DNA from: a virus
DNA length: 37,152 nt
Virus record (IMG/VR): IMGVR_UViG_3300050821_007105
Span: 1 to 37,152 of that record
Direction: 5' to 3' (one strand)
Below the pieces are notes generated by a model that saw only the letters and a list, made by a program, of their open reading frames with translations, was not told where the DNA came from and made no database searches. Position numbers and translations under genes: made by a program. This document shows, piece after piece, positions 14,149 through 20,624 of this stretch. Within the stretch, counting starts at the first letter, position 1, and the number at the start of each line of letters is the position of its first letter.

Positions 14149-15444
14149 ATGTTGGAAGTGATTGAATTTGAAGGTGCGCAATATTCGCGCTGGGCGCTGG
14201 AACAAACTGAAGTCGACAAGCTTCGCAAGATGGTCCGCTTCTTCAAGGTGCAGCGTGGATCGCTCATCTCTGGCCTGACGATTGCCGGAATGAAACGAGC
14301 CGAATGCGTCGACTGGCTTTTAAAGGTCGAGTCTGACGATGAAGTCAACGTTGGCCGTGAAACTCACGTTGAATCCGAGAACGGCAACGATCTAGTGGAA
14401 GCGCCAAAAGCAGACGCTCAAGTGAGCGCTCCTGAGGCTCCAATTGCGCCTAAGGTTGAGGCAACCATGAATCGAGCCGAGAACCTGCTCAAAGCGCTGG
14501 CTGAAGCGCTGGCTGGCCAATTGGAGGCTGGCAAGATCGATCAGGAACAAGTTGCCGGATGGGTTGCGGCTGAAGTCGCTTCCCAAGTTGCCGAGACTGA
14601 GAATCGGCTGGCTGAACTGATCAAGAGTCAAGCTCGTCACGTCATTCTCGAAAAGATCGAGACTGGAGAGAAAGTCGACCTTGGTCTGCAACATCACCGC
14701 TTCGAGGCTCTTTTGCTTCGTTGCCGGATAGCTCTTGCTGCTGCTAGCAAGGGTAAGTATGTCAATATCTGGTTGGTTGGTCCCGCTGGCAGCGGCAAAA
14801 CGACAGCAGCAGAAAACGTTGCCAAGGCGATTGAAGCGGAGCTTGGCGAACCGTTCCAGTTCCAGTTCAACGGTGCGCTGGATAGCGAGCATAAACTGCT
14901 CGGATTCGTCGACGCTAACGGCAACATCGTTAGTCGACCGTTTCGCGAAGTCTGGGAAAACGGTGGGCTGTACTTGTTCGATGAAGTGGATGCCTCGATG
15001 CCCGGAGCTTGCTTGGCCTTGAATGCGGCTCTTGCTAACGGGTATTGCGATTTCCCGAATGGGAAAGTCTATCGACATCCGAAAACGGTTGTCATTGCTA
15101 GCGGCAACGTCTGGAACGGTGCAACGGAAGATTACGTTGGCCGATTCAAGCCAGACGCGGCTTTCAGTGATCGCTTCATGAAGTTCCGATGGGACTATGA
15201 CGAGAAGCTCGAGCGGGCGATTGCCCAGAACGATGTCTGGGTTGATTACGTGATCAAGGTCCGGAAAGCGATCAAAACAGAGGGCATCAAGCAGCACGTG
15301 GTTAGCCCAAGGGCATCCATGTTTGGCGCCTTGATGCTGGCTGGCGGTGTTCCTTGGCCTGAAGTCGTCGACGATTGCGTGCGCAAGGGATTGCCCGATG
15401 CAACGTGGGCGTTGATAACGGCCAAGGTTGATTCGATGAACTAG
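14149..15444 (+). CDS. CobS/MoxR-type AAA+ ATPase
   Basis: 431 residues from the ATG at 14149; a GTG at 14125 in the same frame belongs to the leader motif and is rejected. An N-terminal SAP/HeH-like helical part (about 20-62) and a long helical linker precede the AAA+ module: Walker A GPAGSGKT (211-218), Walker B LYLFDEVDA (274-282), sensor-1 IASGN (316-320) and arginine finger FSDRF (340-344). CobS and MoxR proteins remodel partner proteins, usually through a von Willebrand A-like partner; the next gene is a candidate partner. It heads the early plus-strand operon. The actual target is unknown. Confidence 0.8.
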   Translation: MLEVIEFEGAQYSRWALEQTEVDKLRKMVRFFKVQRGSLISGLTIAGMKRAECVDWLLKVESDDEVNVGRETHVESENGNDLVEAPKADAQVSAPEAPIAPKVEATMNRAENLLKALAEALAGQLEAGKIDQEQVAGWVAAEVASQVAETENRLAELIKSQARHVILEKIETGEKVDLGLQHHRFEALLLRCRIALAAASKGKYVNIWLVGPAGSGKTTAAENVAKAIEAELGEPFQFQFNGALDSEHKLLGFVDANGNIVSRPFREVWENGGLYLFDEVDASMPGACLALNAALANGYCDFPNGKVYRHPKTVVIASGNVWNGATEDYVGRFKPDAAFSDRFMKFRWDYDEKLERAIAQNDVWVDYVIKVRKAIKTEGIKQHVVSPRASMFGALMLAGGVPWPEVVDDCVRKGLPDATWALITAKVDSMN

Positions 15445-15459
15445 GTTCGCGGCTGTCTG

Positions 15460-15529
15460 GAGTCTGAAGGTTCAAATCCTCAGACTCTAGCAAGCTGCTA
15501 GCACGGTGCTAGAAAGCAGGAAGTGATTA
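15460..15529 (+). promoter_or_regulatory. intercistronic hairpins plus leader motif
   Basis: Hairpin GAGTCTGA (15460-15467) / TCAGACTC (15480-15487) encloses GGTTCAAATCC, which matches the tRNA T-loop consensus, although no tRNA can be folded. It is followed by a GCTAGC-containing palindromic stretch (CTAGCA-AGC-TGCTAG) and then AAGTGATTA (GTGATTA 15523-15529), six bases before the next ATG. Confidence 0.65.
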
Positions 15530-15535
15530 AATTAT

Positions 15536-16426
15536 ATGAAACGAAGAAGAAGCTCTTTTAAAGGTCAACCCAAGTATCCTGTTAATGAGCAGGTTAGGGA
15601 CACAACCCATGAGACAAGATTGGCCTCAGGCGGATGTTACCAGTCTTTCGGTTCCCCTGAGGATTTCGCCGCTATGTGCGAAAAGGTTGGCGTCCATTTT
15701 GAAGGCTCTGGCTGGCGTAGTCGCGAAAGTTCAACCCAAGCGCTGCGATTGCTTCGCCAAGGCGACAGCAAGCGCGTGGAAGCTGCGGAGGCGATCTGCG
15801 ACAAGTTCCAGAACGATATCGACCTTGGCCAATCTTGGCCGCAATGGGAACTCGATGTCTGCGGTGCTTACCCTTGCGTGCCCAATTACTTGGCTGGCGT
15901 ACCTGAAACCATGTACCGCAAACAAGTCGTTCAATCGGACAGGGCACCGATCACGATTTGGGTCTGTGTGACATCAAGCGGAGGATGCGAGGCTGAAGCG
16001 CTGGAAAAGCGGGGCATCGCGATTCAAGCGCTGGCCATGGCGCTATCGGTGACAAGGCAGGTTCAAATCAGAATCTTCTCAGGATTGGATGGCGGAAGAG
16101 GCGATCATATCATGAGCGTCGACTTACCTACTCCTGCGGTCTTAAGTCAGGCAGCGTTTATGCTGGCCAGCCAATCGTTTAGCCGTGGGTTGACTTACGA
16201 ATTCCTCGAGAAAGCGACAGGAGCGGGAGGAGGCTGGCCAAGGAGCGTAGGTCACGGGAGCTATGAACAGCGGACAGCAGACTGGAAAAAGCTACTCCCG
16301 ATAGCGGACGTGGATCTAGTTTTCCCTCACGTCTTCTTCATGGATCCGGATTACACCGATCCAATCAAATACTGCAAGACGATATTCGACAAGGTGACCA
16401 GTGGAGAATTGGCACCAATCGAGTAA
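15536..16426 (+). CDS. unknown partner of the AAA+ ATPase (VWA-like candidate)
   Basis: 296 residues, basic N terminus (MKRRRSSFKGQPKYP), then a central alpha/beta region. At 137-150 a hydrophobic strand ends in VTSSGG (APITIWVCVTSSGG), placed like the metal-binding DxSxS loop of von Willebrand A domains but with T replacing the aspartate. A second strand, RQVQIRIFSGLDGG, follows about 25 residues later. It resembles uncharacterised phage proteins (DUF7192-like) encoded beside CobS-type ATPases, which by analogy with CobST or MoxR-VWA pairs would form a remodelling complex. The fold assignment is inferred. ATG is six bases after the leader motif. Confidence 0.6.
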   Translation: MKRRRSSFKGQPKYPVNEQVRDTTHETRLASGGCYQSFGSPEDFAAMCEKVGVHFEGSGWRSRESSTQALRLLRQGDSKRVEAAEAICDKFQNDIDLGQSWPQWELDVCGAYPCVPNYLAGVPETMYRKQVVQSDRAPITIWVCVTSSGGCEAEALEKRGIAIQALAMALSVTRQVQIRIFSGLDGGRGDHIMSVDLPTPAVLSQAAFMLASQSFSRGLTYEFLEKATGAGGGWPRSVGHGSYEQRTADWKKLLPIADVDLVFPHVFFMDPDYTDPIKYCKTIFDKVTSGELAPIE

Positions 16427-16439
16427 GCGAGCGGACATC

Positions 16440-16532
16440 GAGCCTCAGGGGAACGAATCCCCTGCGGCTCCAGTCTGCTAGCATCAAGCTAGGCAGAATC
16501 AAAACAGAAAGTGATTAGCAAGAAAGTGATTA
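16440..16532 (+). promoter_or_regulatory. two hairpins plus duplicated leader motif
   Basis: Hairpin GAGCC-tc-AGGGG (16440-16451) pairs with CCCCT-gc-GGCTC (16459-16470) around the loop AACGAAT. Second hairpin TCTGCTAGC (16474-16482) pairs with GCTAGGCAGA (16488-16497) with one bulge and contains GCTAGC. Two AAAGTGATTAG copies follow (GTGATTA at 16511 and 16526), the second five bases before the ATG. Confidence 0.65.
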
Positions 16533-16537
16533 GCAAT

Positions 16538-16771
16538 ATGACAACCAAGACCACACAAAAGGCGCTCGGTTATGCCCTGAGCATCCGGCAAAAGGCCAAT
16601 GAACTGGAGACTCTGATTCTCAAGCTGGAGGCTGGCGTTGCCAGTGCAGAGACTGCCTTCGATATCTGGGACCAAGTTTTCGACTTGGCTAATGAGGCCG
16701 CGGCCAAGACAGACAGACTTCGCTCGCTGTCTGCCAGTGAATCACTGGACATCCAAAGCATCACCGAATGA
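16538..16771 (+). CDS. small helical hypothetical protein
   Basis: 77 residues from the ATG at 16538 (MTTKTTQKALGYALSIRQK). A GTG nine codons upstream lies in the leader motif and is not used as start here. The product is almost wholly helical with heptad-like leucines (NELETLILKLEAGVASAETAF ... DRLRSLSASESLD), suggesting an oligomeric helical bundle. It ends in an ATGA overlap with the next gene. No family recognised. Confidence 0.6.
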   Translation: MTTKTTQKALGYALSIRQKANELETLILKLEAGVASAETAFDIWDQVFDLANEAAAKTDRLRSLSASESLDIQSITE

Positions 16772-16941
16772 CAACCAACGAAATCAAGGCAGCAAGGGAA
16801 CTCTGGAAAGCGCGTGGAGTCCGTCTGACCATGCGCAATGGTATCCAGCATTTGAGCCTGATCAAGACTCTGGAAGCTCAGGCAGCTTACCGGAACTGGA
16901 TCAGCAAAACGACAAGCCGAGTCTGGAAGAAGATAAGCTAA
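16768..16941 (+). CDS. 57-residue basic hypothetical protein
   Basis: Opens with ATGA overlapping the stop of the previous gene and closes 29 bases before the next start. The product, beginning MTTNEIKAARELWKARGVRL, is helical and basic, and the tail WISKTTSRVWKKIS is amphipathic. Its N terminus shares MTT- with its upstream neighbour but no wider similarity. The coupling supports translation. It could be a small nucleic-acid or membrane-binding protein; function unknown. Confidence 0.55.
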   Translation: MTTNEIKAARELWKARGVRLTMRNGIQHLSLIKTLEAQAAYRNWISKTTSRVWKKIS

Positions 16942-16950
16942 CCAAAACCA

Positions 16951-16967
16951 AAACAGAAAGTGATTAG
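16951..16967 (+). promoter_or_regulatory. AAACAGAAAGTGATTAG leader
   Basis: Clean copy of the leader motif without a hairpin in front, ending three bases before the ATG at 16971. GTGATT could pair (one G-U) with GAUCAC just upstream of CCUCC in the 16S rRNA tail. Confidence 0.6.
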
Positions 16968-16970
16968 ATA

Positions 16971-17294
16971 ATGGAAAAGATACCCGGCGGGCAAGAGCCT
17001 ACCCAAAGCGAAGTCGACGCCGTTTTGGCGTCAATTAAAATCACCAAAAGAAGCCAAAGCAAGTTCACTGGCGAGACTGAAAAGGCGGTCAATAACCTTC
17101 CGGCTCGGACCACGTGGTTCGATGACAAGGAATTGCGGATGATGTTGGCAGCGTTCCGGAACAGTCAGGGATTCGCGGCCAATGCGATCATCAAAGCGCT
17201 GATCAAGGAATTCGATGAAGCGCTGGACGCCCGGATCAAACACAAGCTCGGACTGGCTGAAGCTCCGGAGACAGAAAGGGATCCAGTCGAATGA
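16971..17294 (+). CDS. hypothetical protein, possible DNA-binding
   Basis: 107 residues. After a flexible start, residues 20-40 are basic (KITKRSQSKFTGETEKAV) and residues 48-90 form two or three helices (FDDKELRMMLAAFRNSQGF, AANAIIKALIKEFDEAL). The strand-helix-helix order is loosely like a ribbon-helix-helix fold, but the match is weak. The leader motif ends three bases before the start. It ends in an ATGA overlap with the next gene. Confidence 0.6.
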   Translation: MEKIPGGQEPTQSEVDAVLASIKITKRSQSKFTGETEKAVNNLPARTTWFDDKELRMMLAAFRNSQGFAANAIIKALIKEFDEALDARIKHKLGLAEAPETERDPVE

Positions 17295-17431
17295 AAGCAA
17301 AAGCAATCGCGCTCGCAGTGCTAGTGTTCGCCGCTTGGCATCATCACGAATGGCTGAAGACGGCGACAGACGATCAGATCCGGAGCGAGCAGGAATCCAT
17401 GGTCTTGGATCGGGAGGATGACGCGCCATGA
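17291..17431 (+). CDS. 46-residue membrane-anchored peptide
   Basis: ATGA overlaps at both ends couple it to its neighbours. The product has a signal-anchor-like N terminus (MKAKAIALAVLVFAAWHHHE) followed by an acidic tail (SEQESMVLDREDDAP). Probably an inner-membrane micro-protein with a short exposed tail. Function unknown. Confidence 0.55.
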   Translation: MKAKAIALAVLVFAAWHHHEWLKTATDDQIRSEQESMVLDREDDAP

Positions 17432-17619
17432 AGAGCTACGATCATTTTATTACCTACCATGATCCGTATGCCGCTTGGCTTGGCCAATGCGAATGCCGTC
17501 ATTGCAAACCGGCGCCGGTCTATCCGGAAACGGATGACGCGCTGGAACGCGATGACGCGCTGGAGTGGGGAGGCGTGAGTCCGATAGATCCGGACGAGCT
17601 TGAATCAGAAAGGCGGTGA
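17428..17619 (+). CDS. small acidic protein with CxCxxC
   Basis: 63 residues. MKSYDHFITYHDPYAAWLG is followed by QCECRHCKP, a CxCxxC cluster that could bind zinc, and a strongly acidic C terminus (ETDDALERDDALEWGG, containing the duplicated unit DDALE). The acidic, compact form is often seen in phage inhibitors of host proteins, but nothing here proves that. Start overlaps the preceding stop as ATGA. Confidence 0.55.
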   Translation: MKSYDHFITYHDPYAAWLGQCECRHCKPAPVYPETDDALERDDALEWGGVSPIDPDELESERR

Positions 17620-17629
17620 GTTTCGCAGT

Positions 17630-17693
17630 CTGCCAGTGCGTGCTAGCACTGGCAGGAAGCGCAATTAAGCGCAACCAAAACAGAAAGTGATTA
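17630..17693 (+). promoter_or_regulatory. perfect hairpin with GCTAGC plus leader motif
   Basis: CTGCCAGTGC (17630-17639) and GCACTGGCAG (17646-17655) form a perfect 10-base-pair stem with a six-base loop; GCTAGC spans loop and stem. AACCAAAACAGAAAGTGATTAG follows and GTGATTA (17687-17693) ends five bases before the GTG start at 17699. No T-tract, so this is not a standard terminator. Confidence 0.7.
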
Positions 17694-17698
17694 GCAAA

Positions 17699-18253
17699 GT
17701 GAAATTAAACCGATTAGAAAAGTCCGTTCTCCTGATTGTCGCGGCCTTGGCCTTGGCAACTGGCATTGCCAGCGCTGACCTTGGCGATACCGTCGCCTCC
17801 AGTGAGGCCAAGTACGGGAAACCCACCAGAGTGGATCTTCCCTGCCTCAACTACATCCACAACGGATGGTGGATCCGCCAGACTTTCAACGCCAACGAGA
17901 TTTGCGTGATGGCTGAGTTTGTCAGGCTGGACGGCAAACAGGTGACCGACACTCAGGCGCACAACATGGATAGCCACAACCTTCCAGCCTACACGCTGAA
18001 CACAACCAGTAATGGATGGGTAACGACCAAATGGGATAACACCGGGACATTCAACAATGTTCAGAGCCATCTCTGGTCGACCAGTCAGGAGTGGTGGCAG
18101 GTGCTAGCGGGACAATTCCGCTACGGCAACGACACTAAATGGTTCTTCAGCCGTACCTACATTACCCCTGCTGGCCAAGCTATCGTCAATCACGAAAACG
18201 CCAAAGGTAACCAGAGTACCGAAACGGTTTCGAGTCCTGATACCAATATCTAG
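17699..18253 (+). CDS. secreted early protein with Sec signal peptide
   Basis: 184 residues from GTG at 17699 (MKLNRLEKSVLLIVAALALA); the earlier in-frame GTG at 17687 is part of the leader motif. Residues 1-24 are a textbook signal peptide with likely cleavage after ASA. The mature part has many aromatic and polar residues (HNGWWIRQTF, SHLWSTSQEWWQVLAGQF, DTKWFFSRTY) and two cysteines, suggesting a small beta-rich periplasmic protein. An exported protein in an early operon could act on superinfection or the cell envelope (inference). No family recognised. Confidence 0.65.
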   Translation: MKLNRLEKSVLLIVAALALATGIASADLGDTVASSEAKYGKPTRVDLPCLNYIHNGWWIRQTFNANEICVMAEFVRLDGKQVTDTQAHNMDSHNLPAYTLNTTSNGWVTTKWDNTGTFNNVQSHLWSTSQEWWQVLAGQFRYGNDTKWFFSRTYITPAGQAIVNHENAKGNQSTETVSSPDTNI

Positions 18254-18262
18254 TTCGACTAT

Positions 18263-18338
18263 CCGCCTCTGCTGCTAGCAGGGGCGGGAAGAGGAATTAG
18301 AAACCTCAATCAAAACCAAAACAGACGGAAAGTGATTA
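18263..18338 (+). promoter_or_regulatory. hairpin with GCTAGC plus leader motif
   Basis: CCGCCTCTGC (18263-18272) pairs with GCAGGGGCGG (18278-18287), ten pairs with one G-T wobble and a TGCTA loop; GCTAGC again spans loop and stem. Further on, AAAACAGACGGAAAGTGATTAG contains GTGATTA at 18332-18338, three bases before the ATG at 18342. Confidence 0.65.
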
Positions 18339-18341
18339 GTT

Positions 18342-18545
18342 ATGTGTGAAAACGAAGCAAGAGAATCAAGGAAGGCTTTTAGAGCCAAGCAGTACACGCT
18401 CGGCGCCTTCAATAACGACGAGCTGCGAGCACTGATCTACGGACTGCGGGCCACGGCCAAAGGGAAAGGGCACGCGCTCCATGACGAGCTAGCAGAGGAA
18501 CTGGAGATCCGCGGCCATGAGGAAGGATGGGGATTCAAGAAATGA
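18342..18545 (+). CDS. small hypothetical protein
   Basis: 67 residues. Two predicted helices carry most of it: NDELRALIYGLRATAKGKG and HALHDELAEELEIRGHEEG. Such short helical charged proteins are common in phage early operons and have no assigned role. It is preceded by the leader motif and ends in an ATGA overlap with the next gene. Confidence 0.6.
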   Translation: MCENEARESRKAFRAKQYTLGAFNNDELRALIYGLRATAKGKGHALHDELAEELEIRGHEEGWGFKK

Positions 18546-19105
18546 ACGAGGAAGTGAACATCAAACAATGGATCGAGCAGTACGTCGACGCGCTCAAGAC
18601 GCTAGCATCGTTCCATAACGAAAGGCGCGAAAAAGAACACCAGATGACCGCTCCGGTGATGCTCCATGAGTTCGTCCTCAAGTACGGAAAGGTTTACAAA
18701 GGCCAGCCGCTGCCCAACAAATATCGCCTCAGGCGGATCAAGGAATGTTTCAGGAACGCCAAGCTGCTAACAGAACGGAGTAAGGTGCTGACCTACTGCG
18801 AGGGCTTTGTCGCAAGCGCTGATCTTCCCCTGATCATCCATCACGCTTGGGCGGTCAACCAGAAGGGCGAGGTGATCGATCCAACCTTGCGCGGATTCCA
18901 TGACCTGAACGTCAGCGGAGGCGAGCGCGGCCATTACATGGGCGTGCTGTTTCCCAACTGGTTCGTCAAGCGTTACTGGGCTGGCTCGATGCTGGATTCT
19001 GATTTCGGAATCAGACGAACCGTGATCGAGATCTACGAATCGATAGCAGCAGATGGTCTGATGGATTGCACTCAGGAAGAAATCGAAAAACTGGAGGCTT
19101 GCTAG
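18542..19105 (+). CDS. hypothetical protein with Cys-His-Asp pattern
   Basis: 187 residues from the ATG at 18542 that overlaps the previous stop; an ATG five codons earlier is in frame but less likely. The second half shows C86 in TYCEGF, H101 in IHHAWAV and D113 in VIDPT, followed by YMGVLFP. This C...HAW...DPT order recurs in uncharacterised phage proteins and matches the Cys-His-Asp layout of papain/NlpC or transglutaminase-like folds. Catalysis is not proven. The stop codon TAG lies inside a GCTAGC palindrome directly before the next ATG. Confidence 0.6.
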   Translation: MNEEVNIKQWIEQYVDALKTLASFHNERREKEHQMTAPVMLHEFVLKYGKVYKGQPLPNKYRLRRIKECFRNAKLLTERSKVLTYCEGFVASADLPLIIHHAWAVNQKGEVIDPTLRGFHDLNVSGGERGHYMGVLFPNWFVKRYWAGSMLDSDFGIRRTVIEIYESIAADGLMDCTQEEIEKLEAC

Positions 19106-19106
19106 C

Positions 19107-19235
19107 ATGAGTGGAACGACAAGGCTGGCAACCAGAATAGAAAAGCGGCGGGACAGCTCGGACCTGATCCATCGACTACCAAAACAGAAACGCGGTCCGA
19201 ATTTTATCAAACCAAGAAAGAAAAGGAAAAAGTGA
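19107..19235 (+). CDS. 42-residue very basic peptide
   Basis: ATG starts one base after the previous stop, and the end overlaps the next GTG start (GTGA). The product, beginning MSGTTRLATRIEKRRDSSDL and ending KPRKKRKK, is highly lysine/arginine-rich and probably binds nucleic acid or acidic proteins. Its place in an unbroken chain of coupled genes supports it. Confidence 0.5.
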   Translation: MSGTTRLATRIEKRRDSSDLIHRLPKQKRGPNFIKPRKKRKK

Positions 19236-19876
19236 AAAGCGAAACGAACGAAACAAAAATGTTGGACGGTGTTCTCATCGATCCGTGGAGGCAGGAAATC
19301 AGCCGGATCCAGATCAGCTCGGATTCGGATATCTGGCGCAAGGTATTGCGCTGCGACTGCTACGATTGCATGGCAATCAGCACCTCGGACGGAATCAGCA
19401 TGGATCTCTGGTTCGATGATGAAGGCCGGATGATCGAACCGCCTAGCCCGCGGTTCCGGTTGCGCCGGGGCGATTCGGTCGGCGGCGGCGAGATCGACAT
19501 CTGTGGGTACGGACTGCTCCTGAGTTCAAACAACCGGGGCGAAACAATCGGTCTGCAAACCAACCCGCTCAATCTGGGGCGCTGGATCGCGCTAGCAGGG
19601 CTGGCGTTTGAAGTGCCGCAAGGCAATCCGCGGTTCAAGGGATACGACACCGAATTCCTCGAGCAGAAAATGCGGCTTCTCGAGAACGAGCTGCCCGGCA
19701 AAATCAAGATCCTTTCCGAAGGCGTGGAAGGAATCAAGCTGGTGCAAGTTGCGGAGGGATCAATCCATATCAAGGGCGATATCGGCCCGAACCTGAGCGA
19801 GATGCTCGACCAGATCGTGGACCACTTCATGAAGCACATCGGAGAGGAAGACGAGCAGGAGGGCGAACAGAAATGA
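19232..19876 (+). CDS. DUF3846-like hypothetical protein
   Basis: 214 residues with a GTG start overlapping the previous stop; an ATG at 19259 would give a version nine residues shorter. The N-terminal half (LIDPWRQEISRIQIS, then RCDCYDCMAIS, DLWFDDEGRMIEPPSPRF, then GGGEIDICGYGLLLS) follows the order of DUF3846-like phage proteins: a DP-x-I opening, a central cysteine strand and a D-EG turn. The C-terminal 60 residues are a separate alpha/beta part. These proteins are common in phages and of unknown function. Confidence 0.55.
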   Translation: MKSETNETKMLDGVLIDPWRQEISRIQISSDSDIWRKVLRCDCYDCMAISTSDGISMDLWFDDEGRMIEPPSPRFRLRRGDSVGGGEIDICGYGLLLSSNNRGETIGLQTNPLNLGRWIALAGLAFEVPQGNPRFKGYDTEFLEQKMRLLENELPGKIKILSEGVEGIKLVQVAEGSIHIKGDIGPNLSEMLDQIVDHFMKHIGEEDEQEGEQK

Positions 19877-20025
19877 AAACTCTCCTGATCGTGCTAGCAG
19901 GGATTCTGGGCGCAGCGCTCGGCCTTTGGGTGATGTACGGCCTTTGCTGCGTCATCTGGGAAATCGTCAAGATCGATACCGAATCGGTCAAAGCGGGTCA
20001 CGCTCACTACCGGAGGGATTCATGA
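19873..20025 (+). CDS. 50-residue membrane protein
   Basis: Coupled at both ends by ATGA overlaps. The N terminus is a long transmembrane helix (MKTLLIVLAGILGAALGLWV then MYGLCCVIWEIV) and the C terminus is short and polar (DTESVKAGHAHYRRDS). GCTAGC encodes part of the helix (Leu-Ala). Small early membrane proteins of this type can be toxic or exclusion factors, but nothing specific is seen. Confidence 0.55.
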   Translation: MKTLLIVLAGILGAALGLWVMYGLCCVIWEIVKIDTESVKAGHAHYRRDS

Positions 20026-20516
20026 ACAACGGAGAACCGCCAGCGACGAACGACGTACAGGCTGGCGTCGATTCTGAGGGGTTTCCGAGTGTCACGGGTG
20101 CGGAAACGCCTTCCGATGCGCCAGAATCGATCCTAGAGCGTTCTGGCGATGTGGTCAAACGAACATATAAACCGGGCGACAACCTGCCAAAGCATCCGCG
20201 TGGCAGACCGAGCCGATACCAGAAGAAAGCCGAGAAAAAGGACAAGGCCCGGAATCCCGATCCAGTCAAAAGCTGGGGCGGGAAACGGAAAGGCGCCGGG
20301 CGTCCGCGGAAACGCGGGCCTCGGGCCAAGAAACAGACCATGGTCCGGATGGACTGGGAGCTAGCAGCAAAGCTGGAGAGTTTGCCCAAGGGCGAAAGAA
20401 GCGAATACCTTCGCCAAGCAGTCGAGCTGATGGTCGATATCCAGTCGCCGGAAAAATTTCTTGCCTCTGGGAGAAAGAAGCGGGAAGCTGAAGACGCTTC
20501 AAGCACAAGTCTGTAA
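20022..20516 (+). CDS. AT-hook and ribbon-helix-helix-like DNA-binding protein
   Basis: 164 residues from the ATG at 20022, which overlaps the previous stop and has CGGAGGG five bases ahead; a longer frame from 19926 reads through the preceding gene and is rejected. Residues 59-64 (PRGRPS) and 88-99 (KRKGAGRPRKRG) are AT-hook-like. Residues 104-140 (KKQTMVRMDWELAAKLESLP, then KGERSEYLRQAVELMVDI) fit a strand-helix-helix fold of the CopG/Arc type. The protein is probably a regulator or a DNA-organising protein and is the last gene before the terminator. Confidence 0.7.
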   Translation: MNNGEPPATNDVQAGVDSEGFPSVTGAETPSDAPESILERSGDVVKRTYKPGDNLPKHPRGRPSRYQKKAEKKDKARNPDPVKSWGGKRKGAGRPRKRGPRAKKQTMVRMDWELAAKLESLPKGERSEYLRQAVELMVDIQSPEKFLASGRKKREAEDASSTSL

Positions 20517-20580
20517 CGGGACTTAATTCTGGTTAGTGTTTTCTTCGGTTCACTTCTTCTTGAACTTGCATACTCGATTG

Positions 20581-20613
20581 GCCTCCGGGGGTGGTTCCCC
20601 GGAGGCTTTTTTT
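20581..20613 (+). terminator. intrinsic terminator of the early plus operon
   Basis: GCCTCCGGGG (20581-20590) and CCCCGGAGGC (20597-20606) form a perfect 10-base-pair stem with a six-base loop, followed by seven T residues. It closes the plus-strand operon between convergent transcription units. The minus strand lacks a T-tract, so it works in one direction. Confidence 0.9.
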
Positions 20614-20624
20614 GTGCCCAGATC

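Noticed and set aside
14392-15297. 301-codon antisense frame inside the AAA+ gene
   Set aside because: Shadow: the AAA+ gene on the other strand has all motifs in order.
15460-15487. tRNA gene suggested by GGTTCAAATCC
   Set aside because: No acceptor, D or anticodon arm can be folded around it; treated as a hairpin.
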